The notes beneath the pieces are model-generated. The model made no database searches, was not told where the DNA came from, and saw nothing but the letters and a program-made list of their open reading frames with translations. 64,000 nucleotides of DNA from an uncultured Clostridia bacterium. GTDB lineage: Bacteria > Bacillota > Clostridia > TANB77 > CAG-508. Shown one piece after another: positions 25,514-34,845 of the stretch. A program made the position numbers and the translations under genes. The stretch covers positions 59,245 to 123,244 of the forward strand of contig CANRNC010000003.1 of the NCBI GenBank assembly GCA_947631915.1, read 5' to 3'. Position 1 is the stretch's first letter; every line of letters starts with the position of its first letter.

Positions 25514-27178
25514 ATGGCATATACAGCATTATACAGAGCATTCAGACCTAAAACCTTTGAAGAAGTTGTAGGACAAGATCACATAAAAACAACTTTGAAA
25601 AATCAAATAAAAGCAGGGAGAGTAGGACATGCGTATCTTTTTAATGGCACTAGAGGAACAGGAAAAACATCAGTAGCGAAAATATTAGCAAGAGCAGTAA
25701 ATTGTGAAAATCCTAAAGACGGAGAACCATGTAATGAATGTGAGATTTGTAAAGCAATATTAGATGGTTCATTAACAGATGTCGTAGAAATGGATGCAGC
25801 ATCAAACAATAGTGTAGAAGACATTAGGGAAATTAGAAACGAAGTTAATTTCTTGCCAACCCGTGCAAAATATAGAATATATATAATTGATGAGGTACAC
25901 ATGTTATCAACAGGAGCATTTAATGCTTTATTAAAAACATTAGAAGAGCCACCAGAACATGTAAAATTTATATTAGCAACAACAGAACCTCAAAAGATAC
26001 CAACTACAATACTTTCAAGGTGTCAACGATTTGACTTCAAAAAAATATCAAATGAAAATATTGTAAAAAGATTAGAGTTTGTATGTGAAAAAAATAATGT
26101 AAAAGCAGATGAAGAAGCTTTAAATTTAATAGCAGTACTTTCAGAAGGAGCAATGAGAGACGCATTAAGTATTTTAGAAAGATGTATACAAGATGGAGAT
26201 AGCAATATTAATGCAGATAAAATAAAAGATTTAGTAGGTATTCCAAAATTAATATATGTTCATAACATAATTCAAGCGATAATAGAAAATAATGTAGAAA
26301 ATGCAATAGAAGAAGTAGAAAATGTTATAAATGAAGGAAAAGATTTAACAAACTTTTTATGGGAAATCATAAAATATACCAAAGACATTTTAGTTACTAA
26401 AATAGGCAAAAAACCAGAAATATATAATAATGAAGAATTAGAAAAAATCAAACAATTAGCCGAAAAGACATCAAAAGATAGATTATTAAGTATAATATTC
26501 GAACTTTCAGAAATGGAAAACAAGGTAAAACAATCTACACAAAAATCAATTATATTCCAAATTGGAATAATGAAAATGTGTATAAATACTGAAAGAACAC
26601 CACACATAGCAAAAGACCAAAATAGAATAGAACAATCAACTATAGGTGTACGGAATACCACGCCAAGCAAAAAAAGAAAATAAAATAGAACAACAAATTA
26701 CAGATGAACGGAATATCATCTCAAACTGAAGAACAAAATAAAACGGAACAATCATCTGTAGAATCACGGTACATCATCATCAACAGAAATACCAAAACAA
26801 ACACAACAATTTTGGCCAAATGTTTTACAACAATTAAAAAGCAATGGAAAATTAATGATATATGCTAATTTAATTAATTCAAGAGCAGTTGAACTAAATG
26901 ATATGACAATAGGAATAGAGTTTTCAGGAGGATTAAATGAATTTAGAAGACAGTTATTAGAAAAAGACGAAAACCGTAGGGAAATTGAAAAACTAGTATC
27001 AATTGCGTGTGGAAAAGAAATGAAAATAAAATACATAGATAAACCAGCATCTAATATTAATAACACATCAAATAACAAAAAAGTAAAACAAGAGACAAAA
27101 GAACAAAAAACTAATAAAATAGATTCATTAGAGGACTTAAAAAATCTAGGAATAGATATTAATTATATAGATGAATAA
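25514..27178 (+). CDS. dnaX: DNA polymerase III gamma/tau subunit, interrupted by three CGG +1 shifts
   Basis: Clamp-loader subunit. The 0-frame part (25514-26683, 389 residues) holds domains I-III: Walker A GTRGTGKTSVAK, a zinc module with four Cys (CENPKDGEPCNECEIC), Walker B IYIIDEVHML and sensor LSRCQRFDF. It then stops at TAA 26681. The C-terminal tau-like part resumes in the same frame at 26768 (FWPNVLQQLKSNGKLMIYAN). The 117-base Gln/Glu/Ser-rich linker between is open only if the ribosome shifts +1 at each of three in-frame CGG codons (26651, 26709, 26767), netting +3. The result is a 553-residue protein of normal tau length. Failure at any site hits a stop (26681, 26727, 26861). The unshifted product resembles gamma. 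RBS AAAGGAGG; ybaB and recR follow. Confidence 0.9.
26651..26654 (+). other. Putative +1 recoding site 1 in dnaX, GTA CGG A
   Basis: 0-frame CGG. Skipping C26651 gives Gly (GGA), then IPRQAKKENKIEQQITDE up to the second CGG. Without the shift translation ends after 10 more codons at TAA 26681, yielding a gamma-length protein. Confidence 0.8.
26709..26712 (+). other. Putative +1 recoding site 2 in dnaX, GAA CGG A
   Basis: CGG is in frame after the first shift. Skipping C26709 gives Gly (GGA), then ISSQTEEQNKTEQSSVES. Without the shift a TGA stops translation at 26727. Confidence 0.8.
26767..26770 (+). other. Putative +1 recoding site 3 in dnaX, TCA CGG T
   Basis: CGG is in frame after two shifts. 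Skipping C26767 gives Gly (GGT), then TSSSTEIPKQTQQFWPN, returning to the original 0 frame, which stays open to 27178. Confidence 0.8.
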
Positions 27179-27200
27179 ATAATTAGAAAGGATGGTAAAA

Positions 27201-27545
27201 ATGGCAAGACGTGGAGGATTTCCAGGAGGAATGAATGGATTTGGAGGAATGAACATCAATCAGCTAATGAAAGAAGCAAAGAAAATGCAAGCAGATGTTG
27301 AAAAATCACAAGAAGAACTTATAGCAAAAGAATTTTCAGCAACAGCAGGTGGAGGAGCAATAGAAGTAGTAGTAACAGGTTCAAAAGCTTTAAAATCAAT
27401 AAAAATAAAACAAGAAGTAGTAGATCCAGAAGATGTAGAAATGTTACAAGATTTAATTATAACCTGCGTAAATGAGGCATTAAGAAAAGTTGATGAAGCA
27501 CAAAATGCAACATTAGGTAAGTACAATATACCTGGACTTATGTAG
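27201..27545 (+). CDS. ybaB: YbaB/EbfC nucleoid-associated protein
   Basis: Small dimeric DNA-binding protein of 114 residues, typically encoded between dnaX and recR, as here. The Gly/Met-rich N terminus (GGFPGGMNGFGGMN) leads to the family core NINQLMKEAKKMQADVEKSQ and GGGAIEVVVTGSKALKSIKI. ATG 27201 is preferred because AGAAAGG sits 9 bases upstream; the in-frame ATG at 27192 abuts it. It follows dnaX by 22 bases and so is in the same operon. Confidence 0.95.
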   Translation: MARRGGFPGGMNGFGGMNINQLMKEAKKMQADVEKSQEELIAKEFSATAGGGAIEVVVTGSKALKSIKIKQEVVDPEDVEMLQDLIITCVNEALRKVDEAQNATLGKYNIPGLM

Positions 27546-27614
27546 ACTTGAAAAATAAAAATATATAGTATATAATATATAAAAATTTAAATATGGGTAT
27601 AGAAAGGTATAAAA

Positions 27615-28217
27615 ATGTCGTACTACTCACCATCAATAGAAAAACTAATAGAGAGCTTTGCAAAACTACCAAGTATAGGAAATAAAACAGCTGCAAGACT
27701 AGCATTTTATATGCTTAATGCAAGTGAAGAAGAAACACAAGATTTTATAAATTCTATATTAAATGCAAAGAAAAACTTGAAATATTGTTCAAAATGTTAT
27801 AATATATCAGATGTGGATCCTTGTCCAATATGTGCAAATCCCAAAAGGGATCAATCAAGCATTTGCGTAGTAGAAGATGTGAAAGACGTAATTGCAATGG
27901 AAAGGACACATGAATTTAAAGGAGTATATCATGTATTACATGGTTCAATCTCACCTATGAATGGAATTGGGCCAGAAGACATAAAAATTAAAGAACTATT
28001 AAATAGACTAGCAGGTGATGAAAAAATACAAGAAGTCATAATTGCAACAAACCCTAGAGTTGAAGGGGAAGCAACAGCAATGTATTTATCAAAATTAATC
28101 AAGCCATTTGGAATAAAAGTAACAAGAATAGCACACGGAGTTCCGGTTGGAGGAGATATTGAATACACCGATGAGATAACGTTAACAAAAGCACTTGAAG
28201 GGAGAAGAGAAATATGA
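27615..28217 (+). CDS. recR: Recombination protein RecR
   Basis: RecR works with RecF/RecO to load RecA at gaps. 200 residues, the normal length. Order: N-terminal helix-hairpin-helix ([17 protein letters not shown]), a C4 zinc finger ([16 protein letters not shown]), then a Toprim domain ([32 protein letters not shown]). Its stop overlaps the start of the M23 peptidase by 4 bases (ATGA), so the two are translationally coupled in the dnaX-ybaB-recR operon. Confidence 0.97.
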   Translation: MSYYSPSIEKLIESFAKLPSIGNKTAARLAFYMLNASEEETQDFINSILNAKKNLKYCSKCYNISDVDPCPICANPKRDQSSICVVEDVKDVIAMERTHEFKGVYHVLHGSISPMNGIGPEDIKIKELLNRLAGDEKIQEVIIATNPRVEGEATAMYLSKLIKPFGIKVTRIAHGVPVGGDIEYTDEITLTKALEGRREI

Positions 28218-29194
28218 TAAGAAAGGGACTGATAGCATTACGAGCATCAGTAAAATTTATATCAGTATTTATATTAGCAGCGCTATTAATAATAGGAGTA
28301 ATAATATTTTTATATAAACCAATATATGAAGTATACATAGGTGGAGAATTTGTAGGATACAGTGAAGACAAACAAAAATTGCAACAGAAAATAAATGATT
28401 ATCTAGATGGAGATGAAGAAGAACATATAGCATTTGTACAGGTAGATAATTTACCAACATATCAATTATGTATGTTAAAAAAAGATATAGTTACAAATGA
28501 TGATGAAATATATAGTATGGTAAAAGAATCAGGAACAGCATATTACAAATACTATGCTATAGCAGTTAATAATGAAGAACAATTATATGTATCAAGTTTC
28601 CAAGAAGCACAACAAGCTGTTGATGAATTAAAAGCAAAAAATAGTTCAAATGTAGCAGGATTATCAATAGCGGTAAAATATAGTGAAGAACTAGGAGAAT
28701 TAAAACAAACAGAAGAAGCAGTTGCTGCATTATATAATAAAAAGAAAGTTACTTCTAAAGCAGTAATATCTTCTACGAATACAAGTGTAGCAAATGCAAG
28801 ATCAAAAACAGGACCAAGTATACCAATAGCATTTAGATATCCGGTAGCATCTCCTCGTATATCATCACGATTTGGCACAAGATGGGGAAGACAACATGCA
28901 GGATTAGACCTTGCAGTTCCAACTGGGACAGATGTATATGCTTCTGCAGCAGGAACAGTAACATTTGCAGGATGGAATTCAGGTGGATACGGATATTTAG
29001 TAATAATATCACATGGAAATGGAGTTCAAACATATTATGCACATAACAGTAAAATAATGTGTTCAGTAGGACAAACCGTATCTGCAGGAGATTTAGTTGC
29101 AAAAGCTGGAAACACAGGACGTTCATATGGAAGTCATTGTCACTTTGAAATAAGAGTAAATGGAAAAGCATACAATCCAGAATTATATTTATAA
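28214..29194 (+). CDS. Membrane-anchored M23 (LytM) peptidoglycan endopeptidase
   Basis: 326 residues. One N-terminal membrane segment ([20 protein letters not shown]), an extracellular region of about 150 residues resembling a G5-like or YcdE-type stalk, and a C-terminal M23 zinc peptidase. Metal motifs are complete: HAGLD (H-x3-D, about 228) and HCHFE (H-x-H, about 309), with YYAHNSK between. It is probably an active wall hydrolase for cell separation or sporulation. It is coupled to recR by a 4-base overlap. Confidence 0.93.
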   Translation: MIRKGLIALRASVKFISVFILAALLIIGVIIFLYKPIYEVYIGGEFVGYSEDKQKLQQKINDYLDGDEEEHIAFVQVDNLPTYQLCMLKKDIVTNDDEIYSMVKESGTAYYKYYAIAVNNEEQLYVSSFQEAQQAVDELKAKNSSNVAGLSIAVKYSEELGELKQTEEAVAALYNKKKVTSKAVISSTNTSVANARSKTGPSIPIAFRYPVASPRISSRFGTRWGRQHAGLDLAVPTGTDVYASAAGTVTFAGWNSGGYGYLVIISHGNGVQTYYAHNSKIMCSVGQTVSAGDLVAKAGNTGRSYGSHCHFEIRVNGKAYNPELYL

Positions 29195-29199
29195 AAATT

Positions 29200-29229
29200 A
29201 AAGACTAGAGATAAAACTCTAGTCTTTTG
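29200..29229. terminator. Bidirectional terminator
   Basis: Perfect stem AAAGACTAGAG / CTCTAGTCTTT with a 6-base loop, T-rich on both sides. It ends the recR-M23 operon and overlaps the 3' end of the minus-strand glycosyltransferase. Confidence 0.9.
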
Positions 29230-30358
29230 TTTTGCCAAATAAAATATCACAAATATTTTTTGTAGCATTTTTCTTAACAAATTTTTTTACATTATTTTTT
29301 AAATTATCCATTATATCATTATTAGTAATCACCTTAAAAATTACGCCTAAAGCATTATCATCATCTTTGATCCAATAACCTAAATTAGAAGTTTCCAAAA
29401 ATTCAGCATTCTGTTCTTCTTGACCAGGAATAGGATTAATTATAAGCATAGGTAATCCACAAACAAGGCACTCCGAAGTAGTAAGTCCACCGGGTTTAGA
29501 AATAACAATATCAGAAATATGCATAAGTTCAGGAACTTTATCAGTAAACTCCAAAACCTTTATATCATCTTCACGGTTATATTTACGTACGCTTTCTTTG
29601 AAACTATCAAACATTTTTTGATTCTTACCAGCTATAGCAATAACCTGTACATTATCCATATATCTGGCAATATCATCTAAAATCTTATAAGTATTCTTTT
29701 TTCCTAAACCAAATCTACCTCCAGCGAAAAATAAAATAGTGAATTTATTTTTAGACAACTTGAACTCTTTAAGTAAGGTATCTTTATCATAATTTAGGAA
29801 AAAGCGATTAGACAAAGGAATACCAGTAGCAAAAACCTTATGTTCAGCAATACCCTTTTTTTCAAGATAATCTTTCATAGCAGAATGAGCTACGAAAAAA
29901 TAATCAATATATTCAGAGCCGACTAACCATTGGTCATGTGAAGCAAAATCAGTCATTATAGTTGCAAGCTTTACATTAGGTAACTTATTTTTTTTCTTCA
30001 AATAAGCACACATTTGCGAAGAAAAGGGATGGGTAGAAATAATATAATCAGGTTTATATTTTTTAATTAAAAAATGTAACTTCATTGCTAAAAGTTTATT
30101 TGAATCTATGCTAAAACGTGCCAATGGGCCTTTTTCAGACTTCATATAAACAGTTCCCCAAAGAGATGGGATTTTTTTAGCCATTTCTTCATATGCGGTA
30201 GTGGTTAATTTATCAATAGCCTTATTTAAATAATCCATAAAATCAATAGCAATAGGCTCAATATCAGGATAATAATTCTCAATGCACTCCTTAATAGAAT
30301 TAGCAGCACTAATATGACCGCCACCATAGCAAGCATAAAAAATTAAAGCCCTCTTCAT
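29219..30358 (-). CDS. MGDG-synthase-type glycosyltransferase (UgtP-like)
   Basis: 379-residue GT28 enzyme that probably transfers glucose or galactose from a UDP-sugar to diacylglycerol at the inner membrane face. The N-terminal domain starts MKRALIFYACYGGGHISAAN, the MGDG-synthase signature, and includes IISTHPFSSQMCAYLKK. The C-terminal nucleotide-binding domain has ILFFAGGRFGLGKK and the donor motif ISKPGGLTTSECLVCGLPML. There is no membrane helix. The galU-pgm pair 6 kb away would supply UDP-glucose, as pgcA-gtaB-ugtP do in B. subtilis (inference). Monocistronic. Confidence 0.93.
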   Translation of the reverse strand: MKRALIFYACYGGGHISAANSIKECIENYYPDIEPIAIDFMDYLNKAIDKLTTTAYEEMAKKIPSLWGTVYMKSEKGPLARFSIDSNKLLAMKLHFLIKKYKPDYIISTHPFSSQMCAYLKKKNKLPNVKLATIMTDFASHDQWLVGSEYIDYFFVAHSAMKDYLEKKGIAEHKVFATGIPLSNRFFLNYDKDTLLKEFKLSKNKFTILFFAGGRFGLGKKNTYKILDDIARYMDNVQVIAIAGKNQKMFDSFKESVRKYNREDDIKVLEFTDKVPELMHISDIVISKPGGLTTSECLVCGLPMLIINPIPGQEEQNAEFLETSNLGYWIKDDDNALGVIFKVITNNDIMDNLKNNVKKFVKKNATKNICDILFGKTKD

Positions 30359-30460
30359 TTTATATTATCAATCCTTTCTATACAAAAGATATTATAATTA
30401 TACTACTTAAATTATATAAATACAATTAGCACGTACGTTAATATGAAAAATCTAAAATAT

Positions 30461-30486
30461 CTGTAGGAGCACTTTGCATGTACTGC
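30461..30486 (+). repeat. Dispersed palindromic repeat, degenerate copy
   Basis: CTGTAGGAGCACTTTGCATG followed by TACTGC. It differs from the consensus at several arm positions. Confidence 0.65.
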
Positions 30487-30620
30487 AAAAAATATAAATA
30501 ATAAAAAATGACACATTTAATATGCCATTATAAACAACAAATCATATAATTAACAAAAAAATGAATAAAATACAAAAAAACAAGCAAAATAAAAACAAAA
30601 ATAAAAAGAGAGGAAAAAAG

Positions 30621-31088
30621 ATGAAAAAGAAGATAATAATAACAACAATAATATTAATTTTATTATTACTATTAAACATAAAATTAATAAAAAATCAAAA
30701 TAAAACGTATGGGGCATCAAAAGCAGGCTCAACTTCAGATGTACAACTGATAGCAAGAGCAATAAACGGTGAAGCACGAGGAGAGCCATACGAAGGACAA
30801 GTAGCAGTTGGAGCAGTTATTTTAAATAGAGTAAGTAGCTCAAACTTTCCAAACACAATAGCAGGAGTAATATACCAAAGCGGTGCGTTTACAGCAGTAT
30901 CTGATGGTCAAATCAATGTTCCTATAGACGAAGGTTCAACAGTAGTTAAAGCTGCACAAGATGCATTAAACGGCTGGGATCCAACACATGGAGCACTATA
31001 CTATTTTAATCCAAACACAGCAACAAGCAGTTGGATTTGGTCAAGACAAGTAATAACCACAATAGGGAAGCATAAGTTCTGTAAATAA
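30621..31088 (+). CDS. sleB: Spore cortex-lytic cell wall hydrolase, SleB/CwlJ family
   Basis: Lytic transglycosylase-like germination enzyme degrading cortex peptidoglycan. 155 residues: a signal sequence (KIIITTIILILLLLLNIKL), then the catalytic Hydrolase_2 domain with the catalytic Glu region LIARAINGEARGEPYEGQVA and VILNRV, and the C-terminal WIWSRQVITTIGKHKFC. It lacks the N-terminal peptidoglycan-binding domain of B. subtilis SleB. ATG 30621 is preferred after AGAGAGG over an upstream ATG at 30561. ypeB follows directly, the classic sleB-ypeB pair. Confidence 0.93.
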   Translation: MKKKIIITTIILILLLLLNIKLIKNQNKTYGASKAGSTSDVQLIARAINGEARGEPYEGQVAVGAVILNRVSSSNFPNTIAGVIYQSGAFTAVSDGQINVPIDEGSTVVKAAQDALNGWDPTHGALYYFNPNTATSSWIWSRQVITTIGKHKFCK

Positions 31089-31142
31089 GTTTAAAACAAC
31101 GATAAACTTAATTTGCAATTAAAGAAAGGTAGGATATAAAAA

Positions 31143-32504
31143 ATGAAAAATTGGTTAAAAAAATATGGTACAACGATTTTAATACTAATAATATTAGCTG
31201 TTGCAATTGTTTTAGGAGTACAACTATACCAAAACAACGAAAAATATCAATTAGCAATGGAAAATTCGTATAATTACTCATTTTATGAATTTATAAACTA
31301 TGTAGATAGCATGGAGACATATTTAGCAAAAGCAACAATATCAACGTCTGCAGAGCATGGAGCAGAAACATTGACATATGTATGGAGAGAAGCAAATTTA
31401 GCAGGCACATATCTATCGCAGATACCCGTAACAACAGAGGGATTATCAAATGCTGCAAAATTTCTAAATCAAGTAAGTGACTATAGTTATTCACTATCCA
31501 GAAAAAACATAAATAATGAAGAATTAACACAAGAAGAACTAGATAATTTAACAAATATGCATGAATATAGTATACAATTAAAAAATGCTCTAGTTGAACT
31601 TTCAGATGAATTAAACAATGGAACAATAAGCTGGAAAGAATTAACAGGAAAACAAGGAGCGGATTTAGCGCAACAAGTAAGCAACATCTCTCAAGACAGC
31701 TTTGATACTATAGAAGGAACATTTCATGACTATACAGGATTAATATATGATGGAGCATTTTCAGAACACATGACAAGCACAGAAAGAAAAGGATTAACAG
31801 GTGAAGAAATAGATGAAGAACAAGCAAAAGAAATAGCAAAAAAATTTATTGGAGAAGATAAAGTAAAAGAGATAACAGGAAATGGACTATCAGAAAATGG
31901 AAACATCCAATCATATGATTTTTATATAAAGCTAAATGATGATGAAGAAAATCAAATGGACATATCAGTATCAAAAAAAGGTGGACACATAGTATATATG
32001 AATTATAATAGGAATGTAGAAACAGAAATAATATCAGCAGAAGAAGCAAATGAAAAAGCATTAAAATTTTTAGAAGAAAAAGGATATACAAACATGAAAG
32101 AAAACTATTATTTAACACAACAGGGAATTATAACAATAAATTATGCATATCAACAAGATGAAGTAATATGTTATCCTGACTTAATAAAGATAAAAATAGC
32201 ATTAGACGATGGGGAAATATTAGGATTTGAATCAAGCGGATATTTAAACTGTCATACAACAAGGGAATTTGCAAAAAATACAATAAGCGTAGATGAAGCG
32301 AGAGAAAAAATAAATAAAAACTTGGAACTTACAAGTGAGAGACTAGCAATTATACCAACAGAATATAATACTGAAATATACTGTTGGGAATTCCAAGGAA
32401 AAGTAGGAGAAAATGAATTTCTAGTATATATAAATGCTACAAATGGAAAAGAAGAAGATATATTAGTAATTGTTAATACACCAAACGGAACATTAACAAC
32501 ATAA
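31143..32504 (+). CDS. ypeB: Germination protein YpeB
   Basis: Partner required for SleB localisation and stability at the spore inner membrane. 453 residues, as usual. An N-terminal membrane anchor (TTILILIILAVAIVLGVQL) is followed by a helical domain (YNYSFYEFINYVDSMETYLA) and three PepSY-like domains from about residue 220 (EIDEEQAKEIAKKFIGED; ISAEEANEKALKFLEEKGYT; ISVDEAREKINKNLELTSER). It starts 54 bases after sleB with RBS AGAAAGG and is in the same operon. Confidence 0.95.
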   Translation: MKNWLKKYGTTILILIILAVAIVLGVQLYQNNEKYQLAMENSYNYSFYEFINYVDSMETYLAKATISTSAEHGAETLTYVWREANLAGTYLSQIPVTTEGLSNAAKFLNQVSDYSYSLSRKNINNEELTQEELDNLTNMHEYSIQLKNALVELSDELNNGTISWKELTGKQGADLAQQVSNISQDSFDTIEGTFHDYTGLIYDGAFSEHMTSTERKGLTGEEIDEEQAKEIAKKFIGEDKVKEITGNGLSENGNIQSYDFYIKLNDDEENQMDISVSKKGGHIVYMNYNRNVETEIISAEEANEKALKFLEEKGYTNMKENYYLTQQGIITINYAYQQDEVICYPDLIKIKIALDDGEILGFESSGYLNCHTTREFAKNTISVDEAREKINKNLELTSERLAIIPTEYNTEIYCWEFQGKVGENEFLVYINATNGKEEDILVIVNTPNGTLTT

Positions 32505-32730
32505 AAAAATAACAAAAAATTCCAATGAAAAATAAACCATTAGTATAATAAATAAAAAAATAGAAATAATAATAATGAGAAGAAAAAAATAAATTATAAA
32601 ATTAGAAAATAATTAATAATAAATATGAACCAAATAAATAAAAATTAAAATATAAAAAAATCAATAAAAATAAATATTAAAAATTAAAATAAATTATAAT
32701 TTAAATGTCTTCTCGAAGGAGAAAATAAAT

Positions 32731-32898
32731 ATGTCTAGAAAAGGATTAATGTCAGATAAATTAAAAGAAGAAATAGCAAAAGAATTAGGAGTATATGACG
32801 AAGTAAAAAAAGCAGGTGGATGGGGAAATGTATCTTCAAAAACATGTGGAAATATAGTAACAAAAGCAATCGAAATAGCAAATAGAAACGCAGAATAA
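32731..32898 (+). CDS. Small acid-soluble spore protein, alpha/beta type
   Basis: 55-residue SASP, which coats forespore DNA and protects it. Family pattern: LKEEIAKELGVYDEVKKAGG then WGNVSSKTCGNIVTKAIEIA, where the usual GGLTxxExGxxGG is replaced by GNVSSKTCGNIVTK. It is therefore a divergent member with an unusual Cys and few Gly. The GPR protease site consensus (ELGV context) is partly kept. A strong AAGGAG lies 9 bases upstream of ATG 32731. It stands beside the germination genes. The 226 bases between ypeB and this gene are A-rich with no other gene. Confidence 0.9.
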   Translation: MSRKGLMSDKLKEEIAKELGVYDEVKKAGGWGNVSSKTCGNIVTKAIEIANRNAE

Positions 32899-32912
32899 TT
32901 GAATATAGAAAT

Positions 32913-32936
32913 AAGGGCGCAGAATATTGCGTCCTT
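32913..32936 (+). terminator. Terminator after the SASP gene
   Basis: Stem AAGGGCGCA / TGCGTCCTT (one G-T pair) followed by AAATTATTTTTT. Confidence 0.7.
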
Positions 32937-32939
32937 AAA

Positions 32940-33536
32940 TTATTTTTTAAAATTCATAATATTAATAAAATGTCCCAATTCTTTTATTTTAATAGCAAAA
33001 ATTTCAGAGCATGAAAAAAACTCAGCAAACTCTGCAATCTGCAAACACGAAGAATCAAATAATTTAGTCAAAAAAATCGAATCATCAATAATTAAAAAAT
33101 AATTATTCCTATACTTAAAAATCTTAATAAAATTTAATAAAAATAAAAATTTCTGTTTTTCAATATTAGATAAGTAATTACAAAAATCACAAAGAATGTC
33201 AAAAGAAGAAAAACGAAAAATTAATGAACATGTATTACATATAGATAGTTTTTTACCTACTTTTGACACAAAATTACCGTCTTTAGAAAGGACTCCAATA
33301 ATGTTAAACTCTATTAAAAAATAAGAATTATCTATAAAAAAAGTTTCAAAAATGATTTTTTTACCTTTCAAAGAAAAACTACAATATTTATCTATATTAT
33401 TAAGCATAATAGAAAAAATATCAAGATTTTCAATTTTTGAAGACATAAATTCAAGAAAATCAATATTAAACTTTTCCAAATCATCAAGACGCAAAACAAC
33501 CTCATACCTATCTTCAAATAATTTTTTAATCTCCAT
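32940..33536 (-). CDS. MecA-like adaptor protein (divergent)
   Basis: About 198 residues resembling MecA, the ClpC adaptor that targets proteins for degradation. The N-terminal domain MEIKKLFEDRYEVVLRLDDL then EKFNIDFLEFMSS follows the MecA start (MxIExLxxxxIRVxIxxxDL). The C-terminal domain contains YRNNYFLIIDDSIFLTKLFD, matching the strand pair before the last helices. The central linker is Ile/Phe/Asn-rich and short of the usual acidic residues. Start 33536 fits the family; an ATG at 33548 abuts AAGGA. It is convergent with the SASP gene. With comEA in the window, a link to competence control is possible but unproven. Confidence 0.7.
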   Translation of the reverse strand: MEIKKLFEDRYEVVLRLDDLEKFNIDFLEFMSSKIENLDIFSIMLNNIDKYCSFSLKGKKIIFETFFIDNSYFLIEFNIIGVLSKDGNFVSKVGKKLSICNTCSLIFRFSSFDILCDFCNYLSNIEKQKFLFLLNFIKIFKYRNNYFLIIDDSIFLTKLFDSSCLQIAEFAEFFSCSEIFAIKIKELGHFINIMNFKK

Positions 33537-33687
33537 AAACAATCTCATTCCTTACTCTGCATAAATTAAAAGTGACCAACTTATGTAAACATCCTATAAT
33601 ATAATTATAATACTTAATACTATAAAAATAAAGGCACAAAATTTGGTAATTTAAGATATAGAAAATTTATAAATTGTAAGATTACTA

Positions 33688-33716
33688 TTGAAAAATTATT
33701 ATTAACAATATATAAT
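33688..33716 (+). promoter_or_regulatory. Promoter of the DUF4321-radC-mre cluster
   Basis: TTGAAA, 17 bases, TATAAT, 65 bases before ATG 33782. Confidence 0.75.
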
Positions 33717-33781
33717 ATTATGGATAAACTGGTTTTATAGAAACCCGTAAGAGAAAACAATAAGAGAAGAGGTATTAAAAT

Positions 33782-34039
33782 ATGGCAACAAGAGAAAAAA
33801 ATATATGGATACTTATAATATTCATATTATGTGGAATAGTATTAGGAGGTTTAATAGGAGAATTAGTTTCAAATATAGATGCACTTTGGTGGTTTAGCTA
33901 TGGAAGTAATTTTGGATTAACAACTCCAATCACTTTAGACATGGGGGTTATAGTATTAACATTTGGACTAACATTTAAAATAAACATAGCAAGTATAGTA
34001 GGACTAGCTATAGCAATCTTTTTATACAGAAAATTCTAA
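33782..34039 (+). CDS. DUF4321 family membrane protein
   Basis: 85 residues with two membrane helices (IWILIIFILCGIVLGGLIGE, INIASIVGLAIAIFLYRKF) and a loop containing LWWFSYGSNFGLTTPITLD. This matches the DUF4321 pattern found upstream of radC/mreB in Clostridia. Function unknown; the operon position suggests a link with cell-shape machinery. RBS AGAGG. Confidence 0.88.
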   Translation: MATREKNIWILIIFILCGIVLGGLIGELVSNIDALWWFSYGSNFGLTTPITLDMGVIVLTFGLTFKINIASIVGLAIAIFLYRKF

Positions 34040-34057
34040 ATATATATGAACACATAG

Positions 34058-34081
34058 TATAGGGGATACATTGCATGTGCC
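34058..34081 (+). repeat. Dispersed palindromic repeat, variant copy
   Basis: TATAGGGGATACATTGCATG then TGCC; the left arm is altered (GATACAT for GCACAT). Confidence 0.65.
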
Positions 34082-34128
34082 AGATGTAAAAATAGGGAGC
34101 CATAATAAAAAAGAGAGGAATGAAAAAT

Positions 34129-34845
34129 ATGACTATAAAAATGAAAGAGCTCCCAGAAAGTGAAAAACCCTACGAAAAACTTGAGATATATGGGGCAAAA
34201 AAGCTATCAAATGCAGAACTATTAGCAATAATAATAAAAACAGGAACTAAACAAGACTCTGCATTAAATTTAGCACAAAAGGTATTAGCATTAAATAATA
34301 AGAAACACAAAAATAATTTAACATTTCTTGGAGAATTAACAATACAAGAGTTAACATCTATAAACGGAATAGGAAGAGTAAAAGCAATACAAATACTAGC
34401 ACTATCAGAATTATCAAAAAGAATGTTAACACCAATAAGAACTACTGAACAAAAAATAAGAAAAACAGAAGACATTGCTCAAATATTCATGAGTGAAATG
34501 GCAAATGAGGAAAGAGAAATTGCAAAATTAATAATACTTAATGCGAAAAATATAATAATAAAAATTATAGACTTATCAATAGGTGGAACCAATTATGCAG
34601 TATTAGAGCCAAAAACAGTATTAGCAGAAGCTGTAAAATTGCAAGCACCTAAAATTATATTAGTACATAATCATCCTAGTGGTGATCCGACACCCAGTGA
34701 ACAAGACTTTAGGACGACTGATAGAATTTATGAAGCAGCCAATATAATGGGAATAGATTTATTAGACCACGTTATTATAGGTAAAAACAATCGTTATGAT
34801 AGTATAATGTTTCAAAAAAAAAGAAGGAGAAGAGAGTATTCATGA
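34129..34845 (+). CDS. radC: RadC/JAB-domain protein
   Basis: 238 residues (241 from an upstream ATG at 34120 that crowds the RBS). N-terminal UPF0758 helix-hairpin-helix (KELPESEKPYEKLEIYGAKK, ELTSINGIGRVKAIQ), then a JAB1/MPN metalloprotease-like domain with HNHPSGDPTPSEQD, the H-x-H-x7-S-x2-D zinc motif. Its cellular role is still unclear despite the name. The stop overlaps the mreB start by 4 bases (ATGA), so it is coupled to mreB, as in many Firmicutes. Confidence 0.95.
   Translation: MTIKMKELPESEKPYEKLEIYGAKKLSNAELLAIIIKTGTKQDSALNLAQKVLALNNKKHKNNLTFLGELTIQELTSINGIGRVKAIQILALSELSKRMLTPIRTTEQKIRKTEDIAQIFMSEMANEEREIAKLIILNAKNIIIKIIDLSIGGTNYAVLEPKTVLAEAVKLQAPKIILVHNHPSGDPTPSEQDFRTTDRIYEAANIMGIDLLDHVIIGKNNRYDSIMFQKKRRRREYS

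Noticed and set aside
26666..26686. A-rich slippery run (seven A then G) just after the first dnaX CGG, as an E. coli-like or Thermus-like frameshift site
   Set aside because: A -1 slip reaches TAG at 26686 at once. Losing one A reaches the right frame but stops at 26727, so it cannot explain the two later shifts; CGG skipping explains all three.
26855..27178. Separate small gene between dnaX and ybaB
   Set aside because: It has no RBS, and its codons continue upstream in frame as FWPNVLQQLKSNGK, the DnaX C-terminal segment.
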